43,177 bases of DNA from Acanthaster planci (lineage: Eukaryota > Echinodermata > Asteroidea > Valvatida > Acanthasteridae): the NCBI RefSeq assembly GCF_001949145.1, contig NW_019091550.1, positions 161,556 through 204,732 on the forward strand, read 5' to 3'. Shown here piece after piece: positions 1-10,783 of this stretch. The notes under the pieces are model-generated. The model did not search any database and was not told the origin of the DNA. It was given only the letters and a program-made list of their open reading frames with translations. Made by a program: the position numbers and the translations under genes. Numbering within the stretch: the stretch's first letter is position 1; each line of letters begins with the position of its first letter.

Positions 1-429
1 TGAAACTATGATGACGTCAGATTTTTCTCAGTGTGTTTTTTGTTGCTATGAAACTATGATGAAGTCAGATATTTCTCAGTGTGTTTTTGTTGCTATGAAG
101 CTATGATGAAGTCAGATATTTCTCAATGTGTTTTTTGTTGCTATGAAGCTATGATGAAGTCAAATATTTCTCAGTGTGTTTTGTTGCTATGAAACTATGA
201 GGAAGTCGGATATTTCTCAATGTGTTTTTTGTTGCTATGAAGCTATGACAAAGTCAGATATTTCTCAATGTGTTTTTTGTTACTATGAAACTATGATGAA
301 GTCAGATATTTCTCAATGTGTTTTTTGTTGCTATGAAACTATGATGAATTCAGATATTTCTCAATGTGTTTTTTGTTGCTACGAAACTATGATGAAGTCA
401 GATATTTCTCAGTGTGTTTTTGTGTTGTT
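1..429. repeat. 48-bp minisatellite, nine copies
   Basis: Nine copies of a unit of about 48 bp (start TGAAACTATGATGAAGTCAG, end TTTTTTGTTGCTA) begin at 1, 49, 96, 144, 190, 238, 286, 334 and 382. Copies differ at a few bases and in the length of the T run (46-48 bp). The array starts at or before the window edge and fades out at about 429. Because 48 is divisible by three, the plus strand stays open from 176 to 436 and gives a 16-residue repeated peptide (YETMMKSDISQCVFCC). That open frame follows from the period, and it lies antisense in an intron. Confidence 0.95.
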
Positions 430-2920
430 GAAGTGAAAGTGAAATAACCTACACTCTAATATAAAGTAAAGTCGTCAAGAAAGGTTCACTTACATTGAAA
501 AGAATTTAACTCGTCAAATCAATGAGTACAAACAACATATTTACCTTGACAAAAAAATAATACAATCATGAGTGGGCTCACTATAAAGGGATATTGGTAT
601 ACATGACATACATGTACATGTAGATCGATGTGTCAAGGGGGAGCAGGGTGATTTGGTGACTTGGTCTGGTCACTGGCGGGTTTGGGGTTCCTGATAGGAG
701 ACATGCAGTGGTTAGGCTTGATGCCACATGGTTTGGGCTGGCAACAGTAATCAGTAGATCACCAGGGTCCTGGGTGCATGGCAGCAGACAGGCTTGAGAC
801 AACATGGTCTTAACTTGAGTAAGAGTGGTCCCTTGGGCATGGAACACCGGAGCAGTTGGCTATCAATGGAGTGCTGGAGAGCAGCAGCAACGATATGCCC
901 CTCCTTGAGGAGCAGAGCTCTGGCATGATCGTGGCACACCCACATTTAAAAGGGACAAATTGCCACACTGATTGAAGACTACTGAAAGTGCCTTAGGGCT
1001 TTCAATGGAGCATTAAGTGAATGTGCATGGCTCACATAAATAGTTACAACATACATATACATGACCAACTAACAGCAATGCCATGCTTATTAAGGCTTCA
1101 AATATTCTGTACGTTTAAAGGGCTTGTAACGGGGCGAAGTGCTCGTCAGCAATGAACTGATTAATCATTTACAGTACGAAAAAAGGAAAATAAAAGTGAA
1201 AAAAAAACAGAAAAAATGAAAGGGGGAGGGGATGAGCACCCTTCCACCTCATGATAACCATGCCTGTTCAACATGTCCATTGAAACTGAGTTTACACTAT
1301 GTCTGACCATAGAGGAAGGACACAGAAGGAATTGCAACTCTGGCACTTCAAAATGTTCAATGATGGTCGCCGCCAAGTGAGACGAATAATAGAAAACATT
1401 CCAAAAATGCCTGATTACTGCCTGCATCTTAGCTGGACAAGCAGGGCCAATAATATCCTAGCAATACTAGTAGTTTTTTGCTTGCAATTAAATACAAATT
1501 ATCGATGTGATGCGGAAATAAAGAGAGAAAAATTCCTGATATTAGACCTACTTTTGTCATCGTAAATAAACTTTTAAAATTGTGATACACTGTTCCATTA
1601 TCCATGCAAATTTGTAATTTTATTCTCCTCCGTCCAATGCATCAGTGTTCAAAGACTTGGTACAAATTTGGCTAAGACTGGCCAACAAAATGTGCACTAC
1701 TTCTGGAAAGCTTAGTTCATGAGGAACAAAATGCGCTATTTTATCACAGGGAGTGATGGTGAAATCTCATAAAATACACTTTTGTACAAATGCCATAATC
1801 AAAATGATTCAGACAAAACACTAAATTTAGTAAACAACAGGGCTATTTATTAACAAAATAACTCCAGAAGAAAGAGTTTATGAAGGGCAATGACTACACA
1901 TATAAATTTAGGGCACATAGCATAATGCAAGCAACTGCACAAGCATTAAATTTGATGTTGTCATGAGATCATACCAAGCACCAACAAAGGCATGAATATT
2001 CAATTTCTTATATCTCAGTACACGAAGTTTTAAGGATGCAGATTACATTTACCAACGACAAATTGCGGCGGCGATCATAGGGTACAAAGGGGTTTCGTGG
2101 TTGTGAAACAGATGGTGCATAGCAAGCGTTAAGCATTCGCTGCGCTCTGGCTATGGACATACCAGTTATGCCAGAAAGCGGTAATTGGCCAGCCCAGGCA
2201 GTTCAAACTCCTGTGTCTTTCCTCTATGGTCTGACCCAGTACACCAAGACTGTCCCATTCAGAGCATCAATGTATGCTGTTAACCACTTGCAGCTAGGGG
2301 ACCCGTTTTCGAGCATGTAGTCTTCATATAACGCAGAGGGTAACCCGAAAAAGGACAAAGGGTCTTGTAGCAAAGACCGTACTCAGAACAAAAGACCAGG
2401 CTGCTGGGCATTACCGACATTTTTTCACTCTCAAAAGTGGTGATAATCCAGCCTTGTTTTGAAACAGTATACCACAGTTTGGGGCATTTAGAGTGAGCGG
2501 ATTACCACAGCGATGAGCCACACAGCACCGCTGCATGCTAATCTGGCCCCTATTGAAAAGAGGTCTGCAGCACACTGTGCCAGTTTCGTGAACAAAAGAA
2601 AGTTACATAACACTGCACAATCTGGGCTCTTTTTACAAGGCTGCAGACCTGGCTGAAATACTCAGGTGTCACTAGATTTTGTCTGTCAGACTAGAGTGGC
2701 TACCAGACAGTAATTCGTGTGGGTGCAAACGTCCATTTATTGAAATGATGAATTTTTGAAGAATTTTGAAAAATGAATATCTTGGAAAGTCCTGATTATG
2801 TGCACTGCATTTTTCAAACCACCTGGCACCAAGTGATTATTAAATCTCGGCTTGTTTTTCTGCCAAGATGATCATGATTAGTAGAGGACACAATACACAC
2901 AATGGAATTAGCTCCCTTAC
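1..2920 (-). other. Intron 6 of the GRK2/3-like gene (partial)
   Basis: It begins with the GTAAGG donor at 2920 and runs past the left edge. It holds the 48-bp tandem repeat at 1-429 and two blocks that look less AT-rich than their surroundings (roughly 600-950 and 2050-2660). I could not classify either block. On the minus strand the 600-950 block has two overlapping open frames of 64 and 88 codons in different registers; I recognise no protein in either. Confidence 0.85.
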
Positions 2921-2982
2921 CTCTCTAAAAGTTTCTGGAATATTTCTCCACTTAGTGAGTTCATAATCTCCTTGATGTAAGG
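2921..2982 (-). CDS. GRK2: GRK2/3-like kinase, coding exon 6 (residues 148-167 plus 2 bases)
   Basis: The exon reads PYIKEIMNSLSGEIFQKLLE and ends with AG, the first two bases of codon 168 (Ser in vertebrate GRK2). It aligns with PYIEEI...LRG.VFQKF.ES and covers the end of the first RGS-homology segment before the kinase domain. The acceptor is TAATGCCGCAG; the donor is AG|GTAAGG. The next exon should begin by completing codon 168 and reading roughly DKFTRFCQWKN. I searched 450-2900 on the minus strand by eye for this and did not find it, so it is presumably beyond the left edge. The gene is therefore 3'-incomplete here because of the window edge, with no sign of mutation. Confidence 0.96.
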
Positions 2983-4536
2983 CTGCGGCATTAGAATAAT
3001 AAAGACAATGGAAAAAAAGGACAAGAATGTTTCAAACTGGCATAGGACACTTTGCATTAATCCAGCAGAAATATCATACTTGCACATCAGCGATTCCAGC
3101 AATACAAGCACTTGTATATACATATATATTTGGTCACTTGATGTGATGATATTAATGCTGCAAACAACTACCGGTACGTCTACATGTAAAGTCAAGAAAA
3201 CATTTACTGACGTGAGATATTGTACACAAATGCACTGATAATATGTAAGACCACATAAGCAGCATTACATGTACAACAAAGATCCTACTTGCTCAGTGAA
3301 AAGTGCATGCGGTTAAGGTTTAAGTACTAGTGAAGGAATTGGGAAACTAGCTCCTTTAATCCCACCAAACTCTTTGTCCTGGCTCTGGGTGATACTCAAA
3401 ATATAATTCTAAACATGACTGACATGTTACATGTACCAACAGCAATGTGAAGATTCACATCGTTGTTATCGATTACATCCATTGTATGCATATGCACACC
3501 CAAAAACAGTAAAAAGTCAGATAACAGAACACCCAGCTTACGAGCCAACAGAGAGAAAAGCGTGCAGTTGCGCAAGAAAAGCTATTTATATTTACAAGCA
3601 CATGTACCTGTACATGTACAAACAACTCCCATTTGAGCCTTGAAAGTGGACATACAGGTAAAAGACACTAGAAATGTAAAACCAAAGTTGCACGCATAAG
3701 TCACAACGTTCACGTTATGTTACACCGACATGGCAATTGATACAAATGCAGTGTCAGCCGCTAAGGGAGTATTCCCTAAAGGGATCAGTTTCTATGCGCA
3801 AGCTCATTAATATTTTGTGACCCAACGAGTCGATTACAATCAGACAGGGGAGCCATAATATGGAGTGATCATAGAGATATTTCTATAAATTGCAATTTTG
3901 TGACTTGTGGCTGTCAATCTGGGTTAATTTGTTCACCAAAACCTCCACCTTGTGTGCCTATTTGCATAGGGTCAGGTGACTACATTTACATGTATTGTAC
4001 ATTCAGACTTGAATGCATAGTTTGGCTACTACAGCAAGTATTTGGGGGGTATTTTCGGGGAAGGGCAAATGAAAAATTTTTCTGTGGCTATCCCTTGCAA
4101 AATTGAAAAAAAAAACTAAAGCCATAACCTTGAATTTCCAATGAAACACTAGAGGTCAAACTATTCCTCAGGGTCACTAGGTGGCACTATTTTTATCTCA
4201 TTTTGCACTTTTCTGTAGGCGCATATTTAGTGTAGTGTAACCCTCAATCAATATCAATAGAAAACACAGCAAATAGTAACGTCTTTTTTTCTGCACATAG
4301 CACCTTTTCTTTCTTTACAAACAGTGCCTTCCTTTGTTGGACTTTAGAATTACTTTTCCCCTTCTCATGGAAATAGGAAGGCTTGAATTCTTTGTGATGT
4401 GTAATCCTAAAACTTAGGATAATTCCAATAAAATCAGAATGGTTGGCAGGTTTGCATACCAGTGCATGTATGTACACAACCCATCCATATAACAATTTCA
4501 TGTATAATCACAGAATGAACGTTTTGTAAGTTTTAC
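2983..4536 (-). other. Intron 5 of the GRK2/3-like gene
   Basis: About 1.55 kb between exons 5 and 6. It holds scattered TACATGTA words (for example 3600-3620), a CTCF-like word at 4174-4187, and otherwise AT-rich anonymous sequence. No internal exon or mobile element was recognised. Confidence 0.9.
4174..4187 (+). promoter_or_regulatory. CTCF-like motif (weak)
   Basis: TCACTAGGTGGCAC fits the bilaterian CTCF core CCASYAGRKGGCRS at all but the first position, on the plus strand. It lies in intron 5. A single short match is only suggestive; it may equally be part of an old repeat. Confidence 0.3.
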
Positions 4537-4611
4537 CTTGAAGAGATCTGTTGGCACTTCTCGTTTGATCAAACTCTGTCTGACTGACTCTACAGCCTCA
4601 TTAGAAAATGG
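4537..4611 (-). CDS. GRK2: GRK2/3-like kinase, coding exon 5 (residues 123-147)
   Basis: The exon reads PFSNEAVESVRQSL, then IKREVPTDLFK: 25 codons, phase 0 in and out. It aligns with vertebrate GRK2 PFS..A.E.V...L.K..VP.DLF. It continues the RGS-homology domain. The acceptor is a good one, CTTTTTTTACAG, at 4612 and above; the donor is AAG|GTAAAA. Exon 4 ends in His122 and exon 5 opens with Pro123-Phe124, reproducing the conserved SHPFS junction. The neighbouring introns (4 and 5) are 1.1 and 1.6 kb. Confidence 0.97.
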
Positions 4612-5686
4612 CTGTAAAAAAAGAATGTCACAAACATTATGTTTGCATCTGCTTAATGCAAGGACATTTTGTTGCATTCAGCAGGGGTGCTAGAAATAAA
4701 ACAGAGTGAAGATTCATGGAATAACACTTATTTTACAAAGTAGTTACTTTGCTGTTGTCACAGAGTTCACAGTATACAGTATATTGTACACTAGAGCAGA
4801 ATATGTGTAATGTGGCATAAATAGCAGCAAATTGTTGACAAGTTCATTCGAACAAAAAATGAGCTTTTCCGAATACAAGGTGACCTTTTACACTTACTGC
4901 TGAAGTTTCAAACACATGAAAAATGATCTTGTCAAGGCTCTTAATAACATTGTTTGGCTGAAGTCAAATGATTGCTGATGCATCATGCATGTACATGTGG
5001 TATTGATTAATCTCTGAATGTCAGAACACTGCTGCTGCTATCCAATGGATAATCTAACTGCATGACCGAAACTTTCAAACAATTCATTCGATGGAGTCAT
5101 TACTGTTACAATGTGGAGCAGGAATCAGTAGAAAAATATAAGAAATTATCATAAAGCATTTTAACAAAACAAAGACCAGAAACTTGTGTAGGACTGTGAG
5201 ACTTTCAACACAGATGGGCTGGGCACTCATAAAATGACCCCTCACTGAGCGACGTTTCAAATGTGGTGAAGAATTCTGGCAAAAAAGCTTTGTACATGTT
5301 TCTGCAAAATTACTTTTACAGACTATGAAGTGACTCTAATAGCAAAATTCTACAAACACTCTTTAGACTAATCCAGCAAAAAGTGAGAAGCCATTACTAC
5401 TGAGCCATCTTGTTCACACCCAAGTAGTAAGCAACCAGAAGAGTATTGTGACTTACCCAAGTGAGCAAGGGCGCTCAAGTTAAGAACTTGTGCCCTGCAA
5501 TAAGAGCATCTCCTCAGACTGGTCTAAACAAGTACATGTATGAGGCTAAGTCCAAGGATGAAACTGACCAGGTTTGACCTTAATCAGATCAAAAACGTGG
5601 GAGCACAATTATTTTTGTGATTTTGACAAAATGGCCTTTTTACCACCACCTTAGATAAAAATCTAGTCAAGGAAAATTCTACTCAC
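4612..5686 (-). other. Intron 4 of the GRK2/3-like gene
   Basis: About 1.08 kb with a GTGAGT donor and a CTTTTTTTACAG acceptor. AT-rich; only isolated ACATGTA words were seen (4985-4998, 5530-5540). Confidence 0.9.
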
Positions 5687-5788
5687 ATGTGAACTTGAGA
5701 GAAGGTCTTTCATGACATAATTGTCAAATATTTTCCTAGCTCGCTTCAGTCGTTCCTCTTCTGAGTCCAGTTTTTCATATTCAATTAT
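5687..5788 (-). CDS. GRK2: GRK2/3-like kinase, coding exon 4 (residues 89-122), G-alpha-q contact helix
   Basis: The exon reads [18 protein letters not shown], then [16 protein letters not shown]: 34 codons, phase 0 at both ends. It covers the RH-domain helices that in mammalian GRK2 bind activated G-alpha-q. Because numbering is collinear with mammalian GRK2, the contact residues can be checked directly: Arg106, Phe109, Asp110, Met114, Leu117 and Leu118 are all present, and Glu116 is Asp. Tyr92, a Src site in mammals, is also present. The acceptor is ACATGTAG at 5789 and the donor is CAT|GTGAGT. The acceptor region includes an ACATGTA word, the same motif that litters the introns, so a repeat-like word directly abuts a functional splice site. 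Confidence 0.97.
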
Positions 5789-7771
5789 CTACATGTATAT
5801 AAACAAAACCACAATTGTTAGATTTGTCAACTTCACGTACAGTATTCACGATGAGTGACTTCACTAAGACTACATTGTACAAGTAATTTACCAAAGAGCA
5901 TCATTATGTTCTTATCCTGAGGCAGGGGGTATGAAACAAACATGTACATAGAGTGAAAAATAAAATGCATTTGAAGGATCCACGCCATGAATTTTTCTCC
6001 GACTCACGTTTTGTGCACATTTATACTCTTCCCCCAAATGTATAAAAACTATTTGAAATCCCTTTGGGATTAAGTGTACTGCAAGGTGTTTGATTTTTTA
6101 ATAGTACCATGTACGTGTATTTTGCGAGTGCTAGGGCTGTTGCTGTAATGTAAATCTGGGGAGACACTGTTCAGTTGGTATGTTTTCATTTGAAATTTTG
6201 AACCCCTAGTTTGCTCTCTGAAAACATTTCCGAGAGGAGATTGCTCACTCAGCCTCACTGGCGAATTGCCAAATATTGACACAACAATAAGTTGCTAAAG
6301 CAAAGGAAATTTACTTCAGCAACATGTAACACTTTCCAGCAGTTTTGGGGCACAAATCAACCTGGGATGACATCAGTGTTTTTTTCATGAACATACATGT
6401 ACCAGTAGGTCAGTCTATAAATTGGGGGTTAAAATCCGTTACTTCTCACATAGGATTTTGTAAGTTTAGAACTCATTCATGAATTTCCAAGAGTAATCAA
6501 ATAATACAAACTACCAGCCAAACAAATACAAACAATTTCAAATCGATTTCAATAATATCCTTTTTCATATTAAACTGGGTCATCTACTGTGTATCTACTA
6601 TGCTAAAAACCTCTTCAGTCACCACAACTGAACAACTTGGAAACAACTTTAATTTCATCATTTTATTTGATAGTTCGTTGAACAAAAATCAATTGTGTTT
6701 CATGCATTTTCCCTTGCAGTACTGGTACATTGTACATGTATTAAAAATATTAACAATGTATTTGCTCATACATGTACGCGTATATGCATTTCAACAGTTG
6801 GCATCCGATCACACAAGATCTGTCACTGAACACTGGAATGACGGCACCGCCCAGCGGTGAACAAATTTCACTTTAACTGTTGATGGAATTTTTACAATTT
6901 ACATTGGGTCAGAAGCAAAGATGGATGTTTCATCTGCCCTTACCAAAGCAATTTACAAAATAAATTCCATATATATACATTATGTTAATGAAGTGCAAAC
7001 CAACCTTTCTCCAAAGGAGTTATTTTATTTAAATGAACGTAGGTCAACCTACATGTATTCACACCACATTTTTTATTTTGTTACTTGTGTGCTTCATTGT
7101 AACTCATATCACAAAAGGTTTGAAGTATTTCTTTACGTCTATGATTTGTATAAGAATTTATGGCACAGCACAAGTAGGCAGATATTTCAGGAGGCAGTGG
7201 TCTAATTGTGATTGTTGTAAAGGCCAATCAATGCTAAGCTTGTCATAGTTGACAAAACAAATTGAGAGTTCCATTCTGCCAGTTTGCCCGTGAGAGCATT
7301 GTTGTCTCTTGATTCAGAAGATGCAAGACAACTTACTTCAAGTATTGATAAGAGAAACTAACAAGCTGAAAATGAACAGATGTGGTCTTGCTCATGTACA
7401 TGTCTATATTTCAAATGTTACATTTTGCACTGGTTTGTGAAATTTATACACTCATCTATATTTATTTCTGCAACTCTTTACGACAAATCAATGAAATAGA
7501 ATTCAGCGACTTTAAAAACACGTCACACCACTTTGAAACAATGTACTTGAGTACCAAACATGTAACTGTCCAAAGATCTTGATCAAGTCATTCAAAATCC
7601 ACACCAACATGATGGAAAAAAACTGATGCAGTGCCGCTTTACCAAGGAACAGGTTCACTAATCTTGTTACAGTACATGCGCCATCTCATCAGTAAAGGCT
7701 CACAGATCACTGAATACAACTGCCAAGGACATGAACTAGACAATCTGCTGGTGCATGAGACTCATCAACAT

Positions 7772-7791
7772 CACACACACACACACACACC
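7772..7791. repeat. (CA)n microsatellite
   Basis: Ten uninterrupted CA units in intron 3. Confidence 0.97.
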
Positions 7792-7910
7792 TGTTTTGTG
7801 CATGGAAGAATATTTCCTGCCCAGACTGATCAGCCATGTCAATGGTACTCATCTCAAGGGCCATGCAAGTATTGCCAGGACTACTAGTACAGTACGTGTA
7901 CATGCTGGTG

Positions 7911-8035
7911 TACAGCATGGTGGTTTAGTGTTTGTGACTCATCTTCATCATAGGGTTGGGGTTTGAATCCAGCAGTTGGTTGCATGTTGTCATTTTAGCC
8001 TCTCTCCGCCCAGGAGTAAAACTGGGTACCTGTGA
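7911..8035 (+). mobile_element. tRNA-derived SINE (fragment)
   Basis: A Pol III-type A box (TGGTTTAGTG at 7921-7930) is followed about 30 bp later by a B box (GGTTTGAATCC at 7960-7970, one change from GGTTCGAATCC). Next comes CTCTCCGCCCAGGAGTAAAA then CTGGGTACCTG (8003-8032). That last module, CCCAGGTGTAAATGGGTACC in typical form, follows the tRNA head in many SINEs of marine invertebrates and fishes. The spacing and order support a SINE; the tRNA head is too degraded to be a tRNA gene. Where the element ends is not clear; related sequence may run on past 8100. Confidence 0.75.
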
Positions 8036-8560
8036 AGGTAGCAGCCTGAAATGTACTAAAACTGGCTGCCAAAATGCTGTACTGTTTCAGGAAAAGAACC
8101 GTGATAGATCATGCTGCTTGGGATGATGGTTAACTTGCAATGACTACGGCAGATCCTAACAGTCAAGGCATGGCCAGAAGGATGTTGGAGACCAATCCCA
8201 TGGAAATTGGTTTAACTGTACTGATCGCCACGTTGCAGCTGCCAGGACAGAAATAGATCCAGCACCCTTAACTGCTATCAGTCAGGTTCCGGACTGCCAA
8301 GTTTGCAGTCTCCAGGAATTAGGATGCATTTGAAATGTACAACCTCTACTTGATCTGCCAAAAGCTGCAAATGATCTTCATGATAGCAGCAACACATTTA
8401 AGCATTTACAGTTTGCACCTGCATTTTTCATCCCCAGTTTAAATTCATCATTCATGTCTTGTATATTATACATATAGATAAGAACCATAATTGAAAAGCA
8501 GGTCAATCAGATTGCATTAATAGTACAAACACAAATGAAGTTACAAAAAAATTTACAAAT

Positions 8561-8817
8561 AGGTCATTTGGGAGACATTTTGTAAATTTTTCAGCATTAG
8601 GGAGACCTTGGCTTTGAGGGAGACATTTCAGTGTCTCCCTATTTTCAAACTACCAGAAGGAGGCCGAATTTTACTGGCCGTATTTTGAGAGATGATAGGG
8701 CCTAAAATGAAAACATATGAAGTTTCGTTCAGATCAGACTAGGGAATATTGAATTATGGGACAGTGAAGTTGGAAAAATTTTATGCACGTTCTTATGAGA
8801 ATGTCTCCTAATGACCC
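8561..8817. mobile_element. MITE with GGTCATT-GGAGACATT inverted ends
   Basis: The left end AGGTCATTTGGGAGACATT (8561-8579) is mirrored by ATGTCTCCTAATGACCC at 8801-8817, giving terminal inverted repeats of about 18 bp. Inside are further GGGAGAC words and a perfect 9-bp hairpin: AGGGAGACA at 8617-8625 against TGTCTCCCT at 8632-8640. There is no coding capacity. Size and structure fit a non-autonomous DNA transposon; I found no convincing target duplication, so the superfamily is open. Confidence 0.65.
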
Positions 8818-9485
8818 ATTAGCAGTAATAGTAATAACTGTTACATTAACACGATTTCAACGAGATGAGAATTTTTGATGAAGTTGATTTACAAATTTTT
8901 CAATTTGTGATTACAAATGTACAGTATCAAACCCATAACCTTTGAGCAACAAAACACAAAGTGAGCTGCACACATGCAAAGAATACGTACTTCACTCTGA
9001 TAATGACAGCAGGTGAAAGGCCTGATTCAGTCCTTCTAATTACCACTGTTATTATCTATAAACAATTTCCTCAGGTTACGCATAAGTGCTGGAACTTCTT
9101 CTTTATAGTTGGGATCCACACACAAGTAACCAGAATACCCATGTACAGAAAATTTGTCAAAAAAGAACGTTGTCTGTATGTGTCTTTTCCGTTTTCCCAG
9201 GTTCGTTTCTAAGTCTATTCCATTAAATTGTCACCAAGCTTTCATGTACGCAGCGGCAGCTGGACTACACTGAGCACTGAACTCCATAAGGGCTGATGTG
9301 CTACTGCACTCTACAAAAATCACACGTCAAACTTCTTGGTCCGGATTGCGTAAATTTTTCAGTCTGACTACGGCAGAAATGATCCGCAAATTCAAGTGAA
9401 ATGGAATAAGCCTTTTGCGACTTACATTTGAATAAAATCTAGTTATCTGATTGTACATGAACATAACAATTTGAATTATCCGAAC

Positions 9486-10607
9486 TTAAAGGTGATGTAC
9501 ACTACTTTTTTGGTGTAATTTCACAAGATTGGCTGATTACGGTATATAATATTCACTGCAACTTACATTCCACTGACCTGTTTCATGTTTGAGTCAACTG
9601 CTTTGTGAAAAAAAGGAGATAAACAGCGTAGCATTTTCAACGATTAAATCAAAGATTTTGTAAGTTACCATTGCATGAAATCTACAAGTATGAATCACAG
9701 AGCGTTTGTAGTAAGTAAACAACATCCGTGGGGTCTGGATGGGAAACAGGCATGACAGGTTCTCTTTTCATTAGAAAAGGAGCAGTTTTCAACAGCCAGG
9801 AGTAATCAGTGAATTTACCTTGGAGTAATGCGCCTCCTTGACAATGTAGCATAGCAGACTCATGAAAAAACTTCATCTAGGAACACAGTCAACTTGTGTC
9901 TGTGACACTGAAATGAGTAGGCCTATTTGATAATGCACATGACAAATGACCACACTTTCACCTCGGTTTAAATGTTAATGAAAGTCTAAAAACTCCATTC
10001 TCAGTTGACTAATAATTATAAGCAATGAGGAATTATGTCTTGAAACACGGGAGGTTTAATAGGTGGAAATCATACTTTTTGTTGACGAAAATCCTTTCAA
10101 CAGGTAGCTCAAAACAGCATCGTGTTTGGACCATACAATTATGCTGTAGGGGTGATTTTGAAGTTTTCACATTAAGAAAATCCTTTCCTAAAATAAACTT
10201 TAACTTTGCACTGATCCAATTTATCTCCTACTTTACATCTTACATTCAATTTCCTATAATTTCAGTCTATAATGCGTTAGATGAATTTTTGTCAGTATTT
10301 TTAGCTGCTGTTAGGTTTATCTGTTCATTAATAGAGACTCCCACAACATCTACAAACACAACACACAATTAGCACCTGTTAATGAATGTGATTTGTGAAG
10401 TGGAATGAACTCTTAAACGATGTTCGGCCGCCCATTGTGGAAAAAAAAGAGAACAAAATTTCTGTTTTCTTCTCAAAAACTACAGCATTTTGGGCGGGAA
10501 TACTTTACAGACTGATTGAGGCTATTTTGTACTTCTTTCAAGTACGATATTTCAGGATTGTACAGTAGTCCGATTTGGGGGATTTTACCAAGGGTGTACA
10601 CTACCTT
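9486..10607. mobile_element. Candidate non-autonomous DNA element with GTGTACAC ends
   Basis: It begins TTAAAGGTGATGTACACTAC (9486) and ends with GTGTACACTACCTTGAA (10594-10610), an inverted match (AAGGTGATGTACAC against AAGGTAGTGTACAC). A third copy of the left end at 16104-16117 (AAGGTAGTGTACAC) is followed by similar inner sequence: TTTCATG/TTTT then AGTCAACTGCTTTG against AGTTCACTGCTTTG, then an A run. This shows a dispersed family. Whether 9486 and 10607 are two ends of one element or of two solo pieces is inference. Confidence 0.45.
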
Positions 10608-10612
10608 GAAGT

Positions 10613-10783
10613 CACTGCTGCTATACCTCGTGATTCAGGGCAAGCTTTTGCATAGCAACCACCATGTCTGGAATGGACTGGTTCCTTTTTGACCTTCTCC
10701 ATTAAAAACAATGTACTGGTGCAAGTCTTCTCTTATGTAACTAAGCAAAAGCTTGTCCTGAATCGCGAGGCATAGCAACAGTG
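10613..10783. mobile_element. 39-bp inverted repeat, foldback/MITE-like
   Basis: The left arm 10613-10651 (CACTGCTGCTATACCTCGTG...) and right arm 10745-10783 are inverted copies over 39 bp with four differences, all transitions. They share CGATTCAGG/TGATTCAGG and CAAGCTTTTGC. A 93-bp spacer separates them. The outer sequences CTTGAAGTCACTG and CAGTGTCTTTAG extend the symmetry a little, with TA just outside on both sides. This is consistent with a small TA-flanked DNA element; superfamily not determined. Confidence 0.65.

Noticed and set aside
1-429. CRISPR-like array
   Set aside because: The units are contiguous and similar over their full length, with no unique spacers, and the host is clearly a eukaryote.
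176-436. Cys-rich repeated peptide (YETMMKSDISQCVFCC)n as a possible protein
   Set aside because: The frame stays open only because the tandem unit is 48 bp. It is intronic, antisense and runs entirely through a minisatellite.
581-945. Two overlapping minus-strand frames in a less AT-rich block, possible decayed coding sequence
   Set aside because: Joining them needs a frame change and yields no recognisable domain. I could not support a pseudogene call.
450-2900. Exon 7 of the GRK gene (expected to read about DKFTRFCQWKN)
   Set aside because: I looked for it on the minus strand in this range and found no match, so the exon is taken to lie outside the window.
7911-7990. A functional tRNA gene
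   Set aside because: A and B boxes are present, but the stems do not pair and the downstream module marks it as a SINE.
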